Source: Anaeromyces robustus
Lineage: Eukaryota > Neocallimastigomycota > Neocallimastigomycetes > Neocallimastigales > Neocallimastigaceae
Reading direction: 5' to 3'
Assembly (NCBI GenBank): GCA_002104895.1
Contig: MCFG01000099.1
Coordinates: forward strand, 1 to 64,000
Length of the DNA: 64,000 bases
A program made the position numbers and the translations under genes. Positions 1-12,970 of the stretch are shown in pieces; the first letter of the stretch is position 1, and each line of letters starts with the position of its first letter. Under the pieces are notes generated by a model. That model searched no databases, was not told the origin of the DNA, and worked only from the letters and a program-made list of their open reading frames with translations.

Positions 1-84
1 ATATATATTATAATTGAAAAATATATATATATATAACTTTTTTTTTTCTTTTTACTACATTTACAGAAATCCATTCAAATGATA

Positions 85-1516
85 TTTAATTAAAAAATTT
101 TGCCTAAGGATAAATTAACTCTTGGAAATTTTTCCTTTTCTTGTGACCTACCTATCGCAGGAGTTTGTGCTGCTAGACAAGTTAAGTGCTACATTTTTTG
201 TAGCACTTAACTTAACTTGAAATTTTCACATTATATTATTAAAGATCAATTTTACTTGAATTAAAATAAAATTGATAGAGAATTATAGGATAGTATGGAT
301 TTATTGGTTTTATGTATTACTATACTACTTTATACTTTCCAGTAGAACCTTCAGAGTCTTCTTTTATTGGAAATGATGACGATTACCCAAAGGAGAGTTT
401 AGTAGACACCACACTATCTTTAATTTAGATATTACCTATTTGCTTTATAATATTTTACTATTTAGAGAAGAGTGAAATTACTCTATACTGAAATTATTAT
501 AATGTCAGAAACTTATTATATTTTCTTCATATTAAATATATGCTATAGAATTCTCTATATTTTTTTAATTTATTTTACTATTTATACTAAATTTAAATGT
601 TTTAATAATTATTTATAATTAATAAAAACATGAAAGTGTATTTTCTTCCTTTAGTCTAAAAAAAAAACTTTTCTAGGTGTTGCTCTTGTTGTGGTGAAAA
701 AAATGTAATGATTTTCTTATTGGATTTTCAACTGTAAGACTTTTAAACAAGATAGAAATACAATTATTAACTCTTAACTATATTAATAACTTATTCTTGA
801 AATTAGCCTTAACTAAACTATATGAAGATAAATCACTAGAAATATCTATGTTGTAGATTAGGATGAAGATTATGAAGATAATATCTATTACTTGATGCTT
901 AACGTTTCCCTTAATAAGCAAAAGAGAATACCAAAATATTTATAGCAAGTTATATTTTAAGAATTCTGTAAATACCAATAAAGAATACCTGATTCGAGTA
1001 AGTAGAAGGGGGAGAGAAGTTAGATGTTTTAATAACCATTGTAGCATATTTAACACTGATGTAGAATGGAGGAAAAACTACTTATCAAGATTCATCAAAA
1101 TTGCTTTTACTGTTGTGATTTATCTTATTTTCTTATTATTTTCTTATTATTATCATACCAATATTATATAAATACTTTCAATAGGTTTATTAACAATAAG
1201 AACACATTGAGTGACTTCAAAGACGTTGAAAAGATATGGCATAAAATTTATTACAATACAAATTTAAATGGTATTCCATTCGTCAAATGGGAGAGACTAG
1301 TAATTTTCTTTTTTATCTTTTTATTTATTTAATTTAATATTTTTTTAATTTGATTAATACCTGTAAAAATTTTTATTATTTTTCTGTATCTTTTATTATT
1401 TTAATTTAATTACATATCATGATATTACATATTCTTTACTTATTTATAATCATATTTCATATGTACACTACTTTTAAATTTTATTTTAAATAAAAAATAA
1501 TCCTAGTCTAAAAAAA
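85..1516 (+). mobile_element. Decayed non-LTR retrotransposon (copy A)
   Basis: This is a heavily mutated relative of the element at 62998-64000. At 667-720 a frame-broken version of the Cys-rich motif CCPCCGEK can be read. At 1066-1320 the extreme C-terminus survives (NNKNTLSDFKDVEKIWHKI, then NGIPFVKWERL against NGISFVEWERL in the right-hand copy). After the stop at 1330 the 3' UTR aligns with that of the right-hand copy and ends in TCCTAGTCTA followed by oligo-A (1501-1516). Positions 292-344 match 62063-62115 in reverse complement at 49 of 53 bases, so upstream parts are also related. An additional TTTAGTCTA-oligo-A terminus at 650-667 suggests a composite structure. There is no usable ORF. 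The 5' boundary is a guess. Confidence 0.8.
179..213. repeat. Perfect hairpin, 15-bp arms
   Basis: Arms AAGTTAAGTGCTACA (179-193) and TGTAGCACTTAACTT (199-213) are perfect reverse complements around a loop of five T. It lies in the 5' part of the decayed retroelement and has no counterpart that I could see in the other copies. Confidence 0.85.
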
Positions 1517-2065
1517 TAAAATGAATAATTTCATTTAATTTAATAATAAATTTGTGTAAATTTAATTATAAAAATTTTATTTTTTTTTTAATTACTAAAA
1601 AATCTAACCATTTAAATAACAATATAACCCTTTTCATTATACTACTACTATTAAAAAAAATATTTTAATATAAAACAAAAAAAATTTTATTTATATGTTA
1701 ATTAATAATTAATTAATTTTTTTTTTTTTTTTATTATTTTTTTAATATCTGTTATATTATATTTTTTTTAATAAAAATATGTATTCTTTAATACATTCAG
1801 TAATATTTATATTCTTTAATTGTAACTATAGAAAAAAATAAAAAAATAAAAAAATAAAAAAAAATAAAAAATAAAAAATAAAAATAAAATAAACTGAAAT
1901 AAATATAAAAGTTAAAAAATGAAATGAAATTTTGAAATTATAAAAAAATTTTGTCAATATATATTTTTAAATTATACAATTATAATTAATAATTATTACT
2001 ATATAATAAATATATAACTATATTTATTATTTTATTTAATTTATATAAACTTATTTGCTTGTTTG

Positions 2066-2104
<39 letters not shown>

Positions 2105-2196
2105 GTTATTATTATTATTATTATTTTTTAAACTGAATAAAAAAATATTTTTTTCTTAAAAATAATTATAAAAAAAATTTTTAATAAATTATCTGT
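1517..2196. other. Intergenic, AT-rich, no gene seen
   Basis: The stretch holds A/T homopolymers, an (AAAAAT)-like run near 1830-1890 and a short (ATT)n tract at about 2065-2130. It lies between retroelement copy A and the 3' end of the nucleoporin gene, so it should include that gene's 3' UTR and terminator. I saw no conserved signal. Confidence 0.6.
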
Positions 2197-4216
2197 CTAG
2201 TTTTTATTTTCTATTATAGCATTATATAATTTTTTAGCGGATTCTTTATCTTTAACGCGAACTGCAAATCTAATCATTTTAATTTCATCACTACCTTCTA
2301 AACGATCCATAGCATTAAAAGTAAATTGATTAGCATTAACTGGTTCATTGACAACCATTTCTTTAAATAAAGAAACATTTAAGAAAACTGAACCATTATC
2401 CATTCTACCTAATAATCTAGCTTTATTAGTTTTTTTATTTTTATTAACTTTTAAGAGACCAACACCACGTGATATATATTTTTTTTCTTCCATTGAATAG
2501 AGATGAATTTTTGCTTTGACTTCATAAACGGTATCTTCATCTTCTTCTCCAGCACCAGTAGTTAATTGAATTTGTTCAGTTGCTTCATCATCATCGTCAT
2601 TACTCTGAGCTGCAGCAATTTCATCCTTTGATGGTGGTGTAACACCAAAAGAAAAGTTTGGTTTTGGCAAAGTCTTACCTTGGTCATCTGATGAAGCATT
2701 TGCCATTTTTTGTCCAAAATTAAATGTAAATGGTTTGAAGGTTGGAATAGTTGGTTTTGATGAATTATCTTTATCATCTGGTTTTTTAAAAGTGAAAGTT
2801 GAAGCTGCTGTAGTGTTAGTAGATTCTTTTGAATCATCTTTCTTTAAATTAAAGGAAAATGCAGGCTTATTATCAGATTTATTAAATGAAAATGTTGGTG
2901 TAGTAGTAGTAGATGATTTATTATCAGTTTTATTAAATGAAAATGTTGGTGTAGTAGTAGTAGATGATTTATTATCAGTTTTATTAAATGAAAATGTTGT
3001 GGTAGTAGAGGCTGGTTTATCAGTGTTATCTTTATTTAAATTGAAAGTAAAGGCCGGTTTAGTTGTTGTAGTACTAGTACTTGAACTGTTATTTCCAAAA
3101 CCAAAAGTAAGTGGTTTAGTTTCTTTTGATTCTTCTGTTGGTTTTGTAAATGAAAATGTTTGTTTTGATGAAGTAATTGATGATTCTGGTGCAAAATTAG
3201 ATTTTGTTTCAGATATTAATGCATTTTTATTATTAGTTAAATATTTAATTACTTCATCATATTCTTTTTCAATTTCCTTTCTTTTTTCTTGATATTGACC
3301 AATGTTTAATGAAATATCAAAAACAATGTCTTCCTTAATTGATTTTGAAACAAATGATATAAAACTTTCATTTAATCCACAAATTTGTTCTGTAAATTTT
3401 TTTATTTTTTCTTTCATTTCATTATTTGTACTTGTTGTAGAATTAGTATTAGTAGAAGATGTAGTAGTTGGTACAATAGGAGATGTTGTTGATTTGAAAC
3501 TAAATGATGATAATGATGGATTATTTGAATGTTGCTTTTAATTATTTTATTTTATTTTATTTTATATTTTTAAATAAAATATATGTAAATTATTAATAAG
3601 TAATATTACATAATTAAAAATTAAATATATGAAATGTATATAACAAACTTTTAATGAAGCTCTGGAACGTCTTTTCAAAGGTTTAATTCTATTTGTTAAG
3701 TATATAAATATTTATTATTATTAAATAACAATAATATAATATTTAGATATATTTTAATATTTTAATTGTTATTATTATTATTTCAAATAAATAAAGTAAC
3801 AAATATTATCTTTTAGTGATGAAACATTTATATTAAAAATTAATTTTGCTATTAATTTATATTTTTAAGAATATATTAAAAATGAAAACATAATTACTTT
3901 CTTCTACGTAAAACATCTTCTGAAGCTCTTTTAAAAGTAGTTCCCTATTAAATATTTATGTATATATTTAATAATTATAAATAAAATGATATTTTAATAT
4001 ATATTAAATTCTTTCTCTCTCTCTCTCTTGTTTTTTTTATTTTTTTTTATTTTTTTTTTTTTTTTTTTTTTTATATTAATTTTTTAATTTAATATTAGAT
4101 AATAAATTAATTTATTAATTAATTTGTTATTTAATTACTCCAACATCTTCTTCTTCATCATCATAAGCATCGTAATTTCTATCAGTTAAGTAGTATTCTG
4201 CTTCTCTTTTTGACAT
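2197..4216 (-). CDS. NUP50: NUP50/Nup2-like nucleoporin with RanBP1 domain
   Basis: Exons on the minus strand are 4216-4139, 3944-3898, 3688-3649 and 3534-2197, giving 500 aa. The N-terminus (MSKREAEYYLTDRNYDAY, then TTFKRASEDVLRRRKIKPLKRR) matches the NUP50/Nup2 start that binds importin alpha, including the basic KIKPLKRR segment. The centre, about residues 60-320, is a low-complexity FG-type region with FSFN, FTFN and a single FSFG, including a 17-residue unit repeated about three times. The last ~110 residues form a RanBP1 domain (VYEVKAKIHLYS, SRGVGLLKVN, LGRMDNG). Family role: a mobile nuclear-pore protein that helps dissociate importin-cargo complexes with Ran-GTP. All exon phases agree. 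Two exons are only 40 and 47 nt, which automatic prediction would easily miss. Confidence 0.92.
2881..3015 (-). repeat. 51-bp tandem repeat coding 17-aa FxFN units
   Basis: Copies start at 2881, 2932 and 2983 and encode the phrase TDNKSSTTTTPTFSFNK. The first two are nearly identical and the third is diverged. The period is a multiple of three, so the array stays in frame inside the FG region of the nucleoporin. Confidence 0.85.
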
Positions 4217-5465
<1,249 letters not shown>

Positions 5466-6254
5466 TCAAAAATAAAGAACCATTTCATTTTCTTTCTTTT
5501 CGAATCCACATTTTTTATAGAAAGCCTATTTTTTTTTTTTTTTTAATAAATGTTTATTTAGTAAATATATATATATATATATATTTAAATAAATACTTAA
5601 TTGATAAAACTTTTTACTTACAATGTTACCATCATTACAATCTAAAATAATCTTGTAACAACCCATGGTTTTACCAATATGTTTTAAAGTTTCAATAACA
5701 CTGTTAATTATAAAAATATATAAAATATAATATTATTAAATATTTATTTGTGATTTTTACTATTTTTATTATTTTTATATTAAAAATTTATATTATATCA
5801 ATATTATTGATAGTTTTCAACATACTAGAGACCAAGACGCTTTCCACGTTGATTTTTGTCAACGACAATATCTATTTTGATTAATAAAATATTATAACAA
5901 AAATTTAATAAATGAATAAAAATTCAATAAATACAATAAATTTATAATTTTTACGAATTTTTTTTTAATATTATGAAGTTGCTTACCTTCAATGTGACCA
6001 CACTAAAATTTTAAGTATTAATGAATATTATAATATATTAATTATATAAAAGAAAAACATAAACATAATTAATTATCCATCTAATTATAAAAAGTATTAT
6101 AATATACTTTTATTATCATTATTGTCATATCATATTAGGTATTAATATAATAAACATACTAAACCAAGAGCGTGAATAAATTTTCTTTCAACAATTAAAC
6201 TATATTAAAAAATAAAATAATAAAATTAAAATTTTATTCTTATATATTTATTGA

Positions 6255-6342
<88 letters not shown>

Positions 6343-6688
6343 TAACAATAACAATGATACTTACGTTCCACTTCTACATATTTATAAAAGAAAAAGAAAA
6401 GAAAATCATGAAAAATTATATACAATTAAATGTTAGACAAATATAATTTTTATTTATTTTTTTTTTTTTTTAATTTTTAATTTGAAATATATTAAAGAAA
6501 AAAAATTGACATTTACGCAACAACTCTTTTGGATTCAACATGTTCAATGACAATACTAGCATAAGTATCTTGTCTGTCTTTTAAGTAATTGAAACGTTGT
6601 TCATAATCTTCCTTTTTAATTTCACCAACAGTAGTAAGTTGAGCTAAACAATCGAGATGACCCTTTTTTTTATTAATATTTAATACAA

Positions 6689-6737
<49 letters not shown>

Positions 6738-7103
6738 AACAAAGAATGTTATTTTATTTTATATATTTTCGAAACATTTAAATATTATAAATGAAATTGA
6801 TCTTTATTTTTATTATTTTATTATAAATTATTTATTTTCAAGGTTTAAAAATAATATGATGATCAATTCATCTCTTTTTAAGTTCTTATTATATAATACA
6901 TTACTAAGTTATAGTAATAATAATAATAATAATAGAAAAAAAAAAAAAAAAAAAAAAGAAAAAAGAAAAAATTTAAATAATATTAGTAATTAAAGTACTT
7001 TAGCATAGTCTTCAATTTCAAGTGGTCTAACACGGTAACCTTCTGGTAAACTTTTTTGAACTTCTTCAGAGATTAAATCAACAGAGCATTGATAGTTAAC
7101 CAT
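5466..7103 (-). CDS. GNA1: Glucosamine-6-phosphate N-acetyltransferase (GNA1)
   Basis: Eight exons on the minus strand: 7103-6999, 6662-6517, 6373-6365, 6199-6160, 6002-5987, 5871-5826, 5700-5622 and 5525-5466. They join to 166 aa, the usual size of fungal Gna1. Landmarks are LPEGYRVRPLEIEDY at the N-terminus, LAQLTTVGEI, the strand VASGTLIVERKFIHALGL, HIEDIVVDKNQRGKRLGL (the acetyl-CoA-binding R/Q-x-x-G-x-G/R turn of GNAT enzymes), GCYKIILDC and NIAFYKKCGF. It makes N-acetylglucosamine 6-phosphate from acetyl-CoA and glucosamine 6-phosphate, on the route to UDP-GlcNAc and hence chitin. Exons 3 and 5 are 9 and 16 nt long, and both are required for frame and for conserved residues. The introns carry homopolymers and an (AAT)n tract at 6255-6341. 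Confidence 0.95.
6365..6373 (-). other. GNA1: 9-nt microexon of GNA1
   Basis: The minus strand reads ...ATGTAG, then AAGTGGAAC, then GTAAGTATC. These nine bases supply Ser-Gly plus two bases of Thr, completing the conserved VASGTLIVE strand between exons 2 and 4. The flanking splice signals are strong. Confidence 0.85.
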
Positions 7104-7313
7104 TTTTAGATTATTAATACAATTTTATTTTATTATTTTATAATGTAATGAAAATAAAAGATAAAAAAATTTTTTTTTTTTTTTTTTTTTTAAAAAAAGT
7201 TTTTATATATAATGAAATTGATAGTATACTTATAATATATTGGATAATATAAATTATTTAATATGAATATAATTATATAAATAAAAATAATGAAATAATT
7301 AAATTTATAATAC

Positions 7314-7344
<31 letters not shown>

Positions 7345-7605
7345 TATTTTACATTTATTTTTGATTTCTTTATCGTATTAATATGCATATTAAAGTACAC
7401 CCAAAAAATTTTTTAATATTACATTACTTTTAAAAACAAAAACAAAACAAGAAAAGAAAAGAAATAAAAAATTGAAAAATAAAAAAGATAATTAAATTGA
7501 ATATATAATATATACTTTACATTAATTTTATTATATATATATTTTCCTTTTTCTTTCTTTTTCTTTTTCTTTTTTTTTTTTTTTTTCATATGTATTATGA
7601 ATTTG

Positions 7606-7649
<44 letters not shown>

Positions 7650-7825
7650 AATTATTATTAATTAATTAATTGAAAATTTACAGATTAAACAAGATAAATA
7701 GATAAATATATTAACAATAACAATAAAACTAAAAAAAAAAAATAAAATAAATTTATATATTATATTATATATATAATTATTAAAAAAATAATGGTTTAAA
7801 ATTTATAATATTAATTTTTAATAAT

Positions 7826-7866
<41 letters not shown>

Positions 7867-8028
7867 TCATTATTGTAAAATAAAATAATGTTATGATAAA
7901 ATAGTACATATCATGATATCATGATAATAATCTTTTATAAATAATAAAACTATATTCAATTATATTGTATATTATATTTATTATTTATATTTATATATAT
8001 ATATTTAATAATTTCAATAATTATTAAT
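7104..8028. other. Intergenic, homopolymer-rich, no gene seen
   Basis: Long poly-A and poly-T runs dominate (for example around 7170-7190, 7315-7341, 7611-7647 and 7831-7860). An 18-bp perfect palindrome, TATCATGATATCATGATA, lies near 7909-7926. The interval must contain the GNA1 promoter and the 3' end of the bZIP gene. Confidence 0.6.
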
Positions 8029-9242
8029 TTAATTAGATGAAAATGAATAATTATTATGTTCCTTTATTTGTTCCTTTAATAACTTTATTTCATTTTCGTA
8101 ATTTTCTTTAATATTTTTTGATTCTTCTAGTAATTTATCATATTTATCTTTAGTCATTTTTAATTCATTTTGAGTATTTAATAATTCTTTTGTAAGACGT
8201 TCAACAGTTTCCTCTAAATTTTTCATTTGTTGAACTTTTCTTTGTCTTGAACGTCTTGCAGCTTCCGTGTTTCTTTTACGCTTTAATAAGACATGTTGTT
8301 CTAAGGCAATAGGATCATTCTTTGCACTCTTTAGAGAGAATCTCGTTTTCTTTTTAATTTTTAATGGTGTATTTACAGATAATAAAGCTTTTGAATCAGA
8401 ATCTTTTTTGGAAATATTGGTCTTTTTTAATGAATCCTCTTTTAAAGTATCATTTTTTGAAGTTATTGATTCAGATTTTTGAGTTTCATTTTTTTCTTTT
8501 AATCCTTTTTCAGATTTTTGATTGTTATTTTCTTTAATTTTTTTATCCTTTTTTTTATTCTCATCTTTCTTCGTTATAGTTTTAGTTTTTGTCATTTTAG
8601 TAGTTTCTTTCTTTTCTTTGATAATACCTATATTTTTATTATTATTTTCTTTCTTAATATTTTCTTTTTGTGAAGGTGATTTTAATACTAAATCTTTTTT
8701 CTTTTCCTCTCTCTTTCCTTCTTCTTCTTTTTCTTTTTCTTCTTTTTTCTTTTCCTTTTCTTTTTCCTTTTCATACTTATATTTATTAGTACTTCCATTT
8801 TTACTTTCTTTCTTAAAACCTTTTTCATTATTATCATTTTTATTATTATTATTTAAATAATTTTCAGTTGGACTTTTTAATTTTTCATCAACTAACATAT
8901 TGTCATTATCACTATTTTTGTTTTTACTATCATTTTTTTTGTCTTCCTTTATTACTTCTTCCTTTTTCTCATATATTTCTTTTTGTATTGAATTGTTATC
9001 ACATACGATTTCATTTGTAATACTAGATGTTGGAGAAGCTGTTAAAATTGGTAATAAAGTTTTATTTTCAAGAGGATATGATTTTTCCTTAGTTAATAAT
9101 AAATTTGATTCTTGATCAATATTATTTAATGTTTTCATTATTATTTCTTTTTCATTTAAATTTTTATTTTCTTGAATTAAATTATGTTTTTGAACTTCTG
9201 TGATTATCATCTTATTTTCTTTATCTTGATTATCAATATCCA

Positions 9243-9290
<48 letters not shown>

Positions 9291-10588
9291 TTGGTTTTGT
9301 TTTAATAAATTGTGTATTAAATGATTTCATATTAGTGGCCATATAAGAATTAGAAAGTTTATTTGTTTTTTTATTAATAGTTGTTTTAATTAATGGAATG
9401 GAATTGTGCTTTGTTTTATTAATTACGTTATTAGAACCTGTAGGTATAGGGGTTACATGTTTTGTTTGATTATTTATAATATTAGAAGAATAAATCTGAT
9501 TTAAAGTTGGTGATAAAATTGGAGAGAAGAAATTATTATTAACTTTTTGATAATTTTGTGAATAAGCCATGGATGGTACTTTGGGATTGTTAATTGGTGT
9601 GGAAGAAACAGGGGTCATTAAATTATCTTGACTTACAGGAGTATAACTATTGTTATAATTTTCAGCTGGCATTAGAATAACATCGGTTAGTAATGGTGTA
9701 GTATCTTTATTACTTTTAGGACCCAGCAAAGTATTAGCAGCCATGATTTCAGCACTGTTTGAACCTGTAAGTATATTCATTTTTCCATCATTAATAGCTT
9801 TCAAATCAGAAATAGAAAGTAAAGATGAAGATACTGATAATAAATTATTATCAAAACTATTAATATATTTTGATTGTTGTTGTATAACATCAATATTTTC
9901 TTTAAATGTAGGTGTATTGATATCAGATATAAAATTTGAACTGTCTATTAATTCTGAACCAGAAAGATTACCTACTAAATTACAATTAGATAATAATTTA
10001 TTATGATTTGGTGAAATTGGAGTAATATTTCCATATACCATCATTGATTTTTGTTGAAGATTAATATCCACAGGTTCTTGAGATATATAAGGAGTATAAA
10101 CAATATTTTGTGAAAGAGGTATATCCTGAGAAGTGTTTAATTCATCCCATAATTCTTGATTGTTAAGCATTTTTGAATTATAATTAAGTGAATTTAATAC
10201 ATTTAAATCATTTCTTTGTAATTTCTTTGCCGTTGTTGCTTTTAGTAATAAATTTTGTTCATTAATAAGATTTTGATTATAATAATTTTGTACATTATTT
10301 TTTATACCCTATTTTATAATTACATATTTATAAAATATATAATATTAATTTCAAAAAAAAAAAAAAAAAATATAAAAATATAAATAAATAATAATATTTC
10401 TATTATTATATTTTACAGTATATTAAAAATATCAAAAATTAATAAATAAAAAAAAAATATTTAATATATACAAATGAATTTTGTCTATATCTGTCAGGAC
10501 TTGAATAGATTGCATAATTTAAAGTATTTGGTGAACCATCATACAATTGTGCTTGAGGTTTTCTTATGGAAGTATTATATTGTGCCAT
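8029..10588 (-). CDS. Gcn4/CpcA-type bZIP transcription factor
   Basis: Two coding exons, 10588-10472 and 10308-8029, give 798 aa. The basic region at about 715-734 reads RKRNTEAARRSRQRKVQQM, carrying the N-x-E-A-A-R-R-S-R signature of yeast Gcn4, and is followed by a leucine zipper and extended coiled coil to about residue 785. Upstream is a long Lys/Glu/Asn/Ser-rich region, with Ser/Thr-Pro-rich segments (TPVSSTP, SPILSPTL) in the N-terminal half that could be activation or phosphorylation sites. Gcn4 orthologues switch on amino-acid biosynthesis genes during starvation. The protein is nearly three times the length of yeast Gcn4, mostly through low-complexity sequence. Orthology to Gcn4 specifically, rather than another AP-1-like factor, is probable but rests on the basic region only. 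Confidence 0.88.
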
Positions 10589-10599
10589 ATTTTTAATAT

Positions 10600-10724
10600 C
10601 TAAAAATTAAATATATTAATTTATTTTATAATAAATATTTAATTATTTTATAATAATATTAATTTATTTAATATATGTATAGTATAAAATATATAAAATA
10701 AAATAAAATAAAACTCTTAAGTAC
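10600..10724 (-). other. Probable 5' UTR intron of the bZIP gene
   Basis: On the minus strand AGAAG is followed by GTACTTAAGAG at 10724, and a TTTTTAG acceptor ends at 10600, only 11 bases before the start codon. It fits the local intron pattern in length and signals. It is inferred from sequence alone. Confidence 0.5.
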
Positions 10725-10727
10725 CTT

Positions 10728-10733
10728 CTACAT
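10728..10733 (-). promoter_or_regulatory. Minimal upstream ORF (ATG-TAG) in bZIP leader
   Basis: Just before the probable leader intron the minus strand reads ATG immediately followed by TAG. Other short ATG-started frames occur farther upstream, but ATG is common by chance here. If transcribed, it would be a start-stop uORF of the kind used in translational control. The transcript start is not known. Confidence 0.35.
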
Positions 10734-11493
10734 AAAAAGAATGAAAAAGAAAAAAAAAAAAGTTTTTTTTATTTATTAATAATACTTATTATTTTATAAT
10801 TATATAAATTTTGTTACTATTATTGTTGTTATATTTATATATATATTATATTTTGTATTTTATATTTTAATTTTTTAATATTGTATAAATTTAAAAAGAA
10901 AAACTAAATGTGTAAACTGATTTTTTATAATCTATAGAAATATAATTATTTTTTTGAAGTAAAAAAAAAAAATGTAACATATACTTAATATCTATATATT
11001 TTCATCTATTTTTTTTTTTTTGTTTATTTTATCAAATAAAATTTATCATATATTACTACTGAAATAAATAATTATATAAAAACAAATTTCTTATAAAATA
11101 AATTATAGAATAAAGAGTGATAAATACATTAATTAATTGTATCTCTTTTTTCTTTTGAATTTCTTTTTTTTTCTTTCCTTTCTTTCTCTTTTATTATTCT
11201 TATTATTAATTATTATTATTATTATTATTTGAAATATATTGATAGTATAATTTGTTTATATTTTTTTTTATATCAAATTTACAATAAACCATTTAGTTAT
11301 ATATATATAAACTTTTATTTGTTTGTTTATTTATTTATTTATTTATTTATTTATAAATTTAAAAAATAGAAAATATAATTGAAATAATTGAAAAATTAAA
11401 AATAAAATTAAATAATTAAAAATATATTTGCTTTATAATTTTTATAATAAAAAAATATTATATTCAGAAATAATAATTTTTTAAAAAAAAAAA

Positions 11494-11539
<46 letters not shown>

Positions 11540-12970
11540 GATGTAATTAATGTATTTTATGTGAATTTCAAGTTTTTTTGTACTATCATTTTCCAATATA
11601 TATAAGATTAAATGTATTTTTTTTTTTTTAACAAGGATGTTAAAAGTTTAATTAGTATTAATTTTAATTTTAATTATATTGAGTTTAATGCAATTAGTTA
11701 ATTAGTTATATGAACCATATACATACAAATATTAATTAATTTTTAAAATTGTAGTTATAAAAACTTTAAATAATATTAAATTTAAATTTTGACTTCTTTT
11801 GTACTACATTTGACATTAAAATATAAAATGTATAATATAACAATGTAAATGTATTATAAATAAATATAATGATTATTATATATAGTATTAATTATTATAT
11901 ATATTATTAATATAATCAAATATATATCTTTAGAAATAACATAAAAAAATTTGATGTAAATATAAATTAAATAAAAAATTTTTTTAAAAAAAAATTATTA
12001 CAACTAAATTACATTTTCATATTTTATTTTTATAGTAGTATTAATAACATAAAAGGAAAAAAAAAAAAAGAAACAATTTATCATTATATATTATGTATTA
12101 TAATATATTAATATATTCAAGAATACCAAGGTTATAATACAAGTTAATAAATACTGAAATTTTATTTTATTATATTATTAATATTTAATATAGGATTTTA
12201 ATTATTTTAATAAAATGATACTGTAGATGTTCAAAATTATTATAATAATCCAATTTTATGTAATATAGTTAAGATTAATATGAAATTTATGAAATTTTAA
12301 AATAAATATATGAATATAAGATTGATTAATATGAATTTTTAAAACTATTGAATAAAATTATTAATATTTTATTTTTAAATTTTATATATATATATTGTAA
12401 GTTTTAAAGTTTTATATAAATTTACATAACGGAGTAACTAATGTGTTATTTTTATGATTTTTTTTTTTTTTTAGTTTTTTTATAGTATTCCTTTTATTTT
12501 ATAATTTCATAATATATTAAAATATATCGTTACAAAATAAAAAATATATTCTAATAATTCTTACAACATATTACTATTTTATATTAATATATTATAGTAA
12601 TATATTAGAATATATATTAGAATTTTTATTTTAAAAAATTAATAATTCCAAAAATGGATAATAATATATTAAAATCTTTAATATAATAATATAAATAATT
12701 TAATTAATATAGTTTAAGAAATTTCTACATAACTTTTTTTTTTTTTATAGCCAATAAAATAATTTTTAAATGTATTGATACAATATAAAATTCTATATAA
12801 TACAATATATTATAAATTATATAGCCATTATAAAATAAAATATATATGTTATAATAACCTAAAAATCTTTATATTTTATTTATCATATTATTGTCTAAAA
12901 TTGAATTTTATGGCTTGTTTAATTAAATGTCAATTATAATGTGTTTTTTCATTACAAAATCAAAAAAAAT
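10734..12970. other. Gene desert, AT-rich
   Basis: No coding exon with recognisable residues was found on either strand. The interval contains short (TTTA)n and (ATT)n runs near 11210-11350, a poly-A block at 11503-11538, and otherwise near-random A/T. The part nearest 10734 probably includes the bZIP leader and promoter. Confidence 0.6.
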
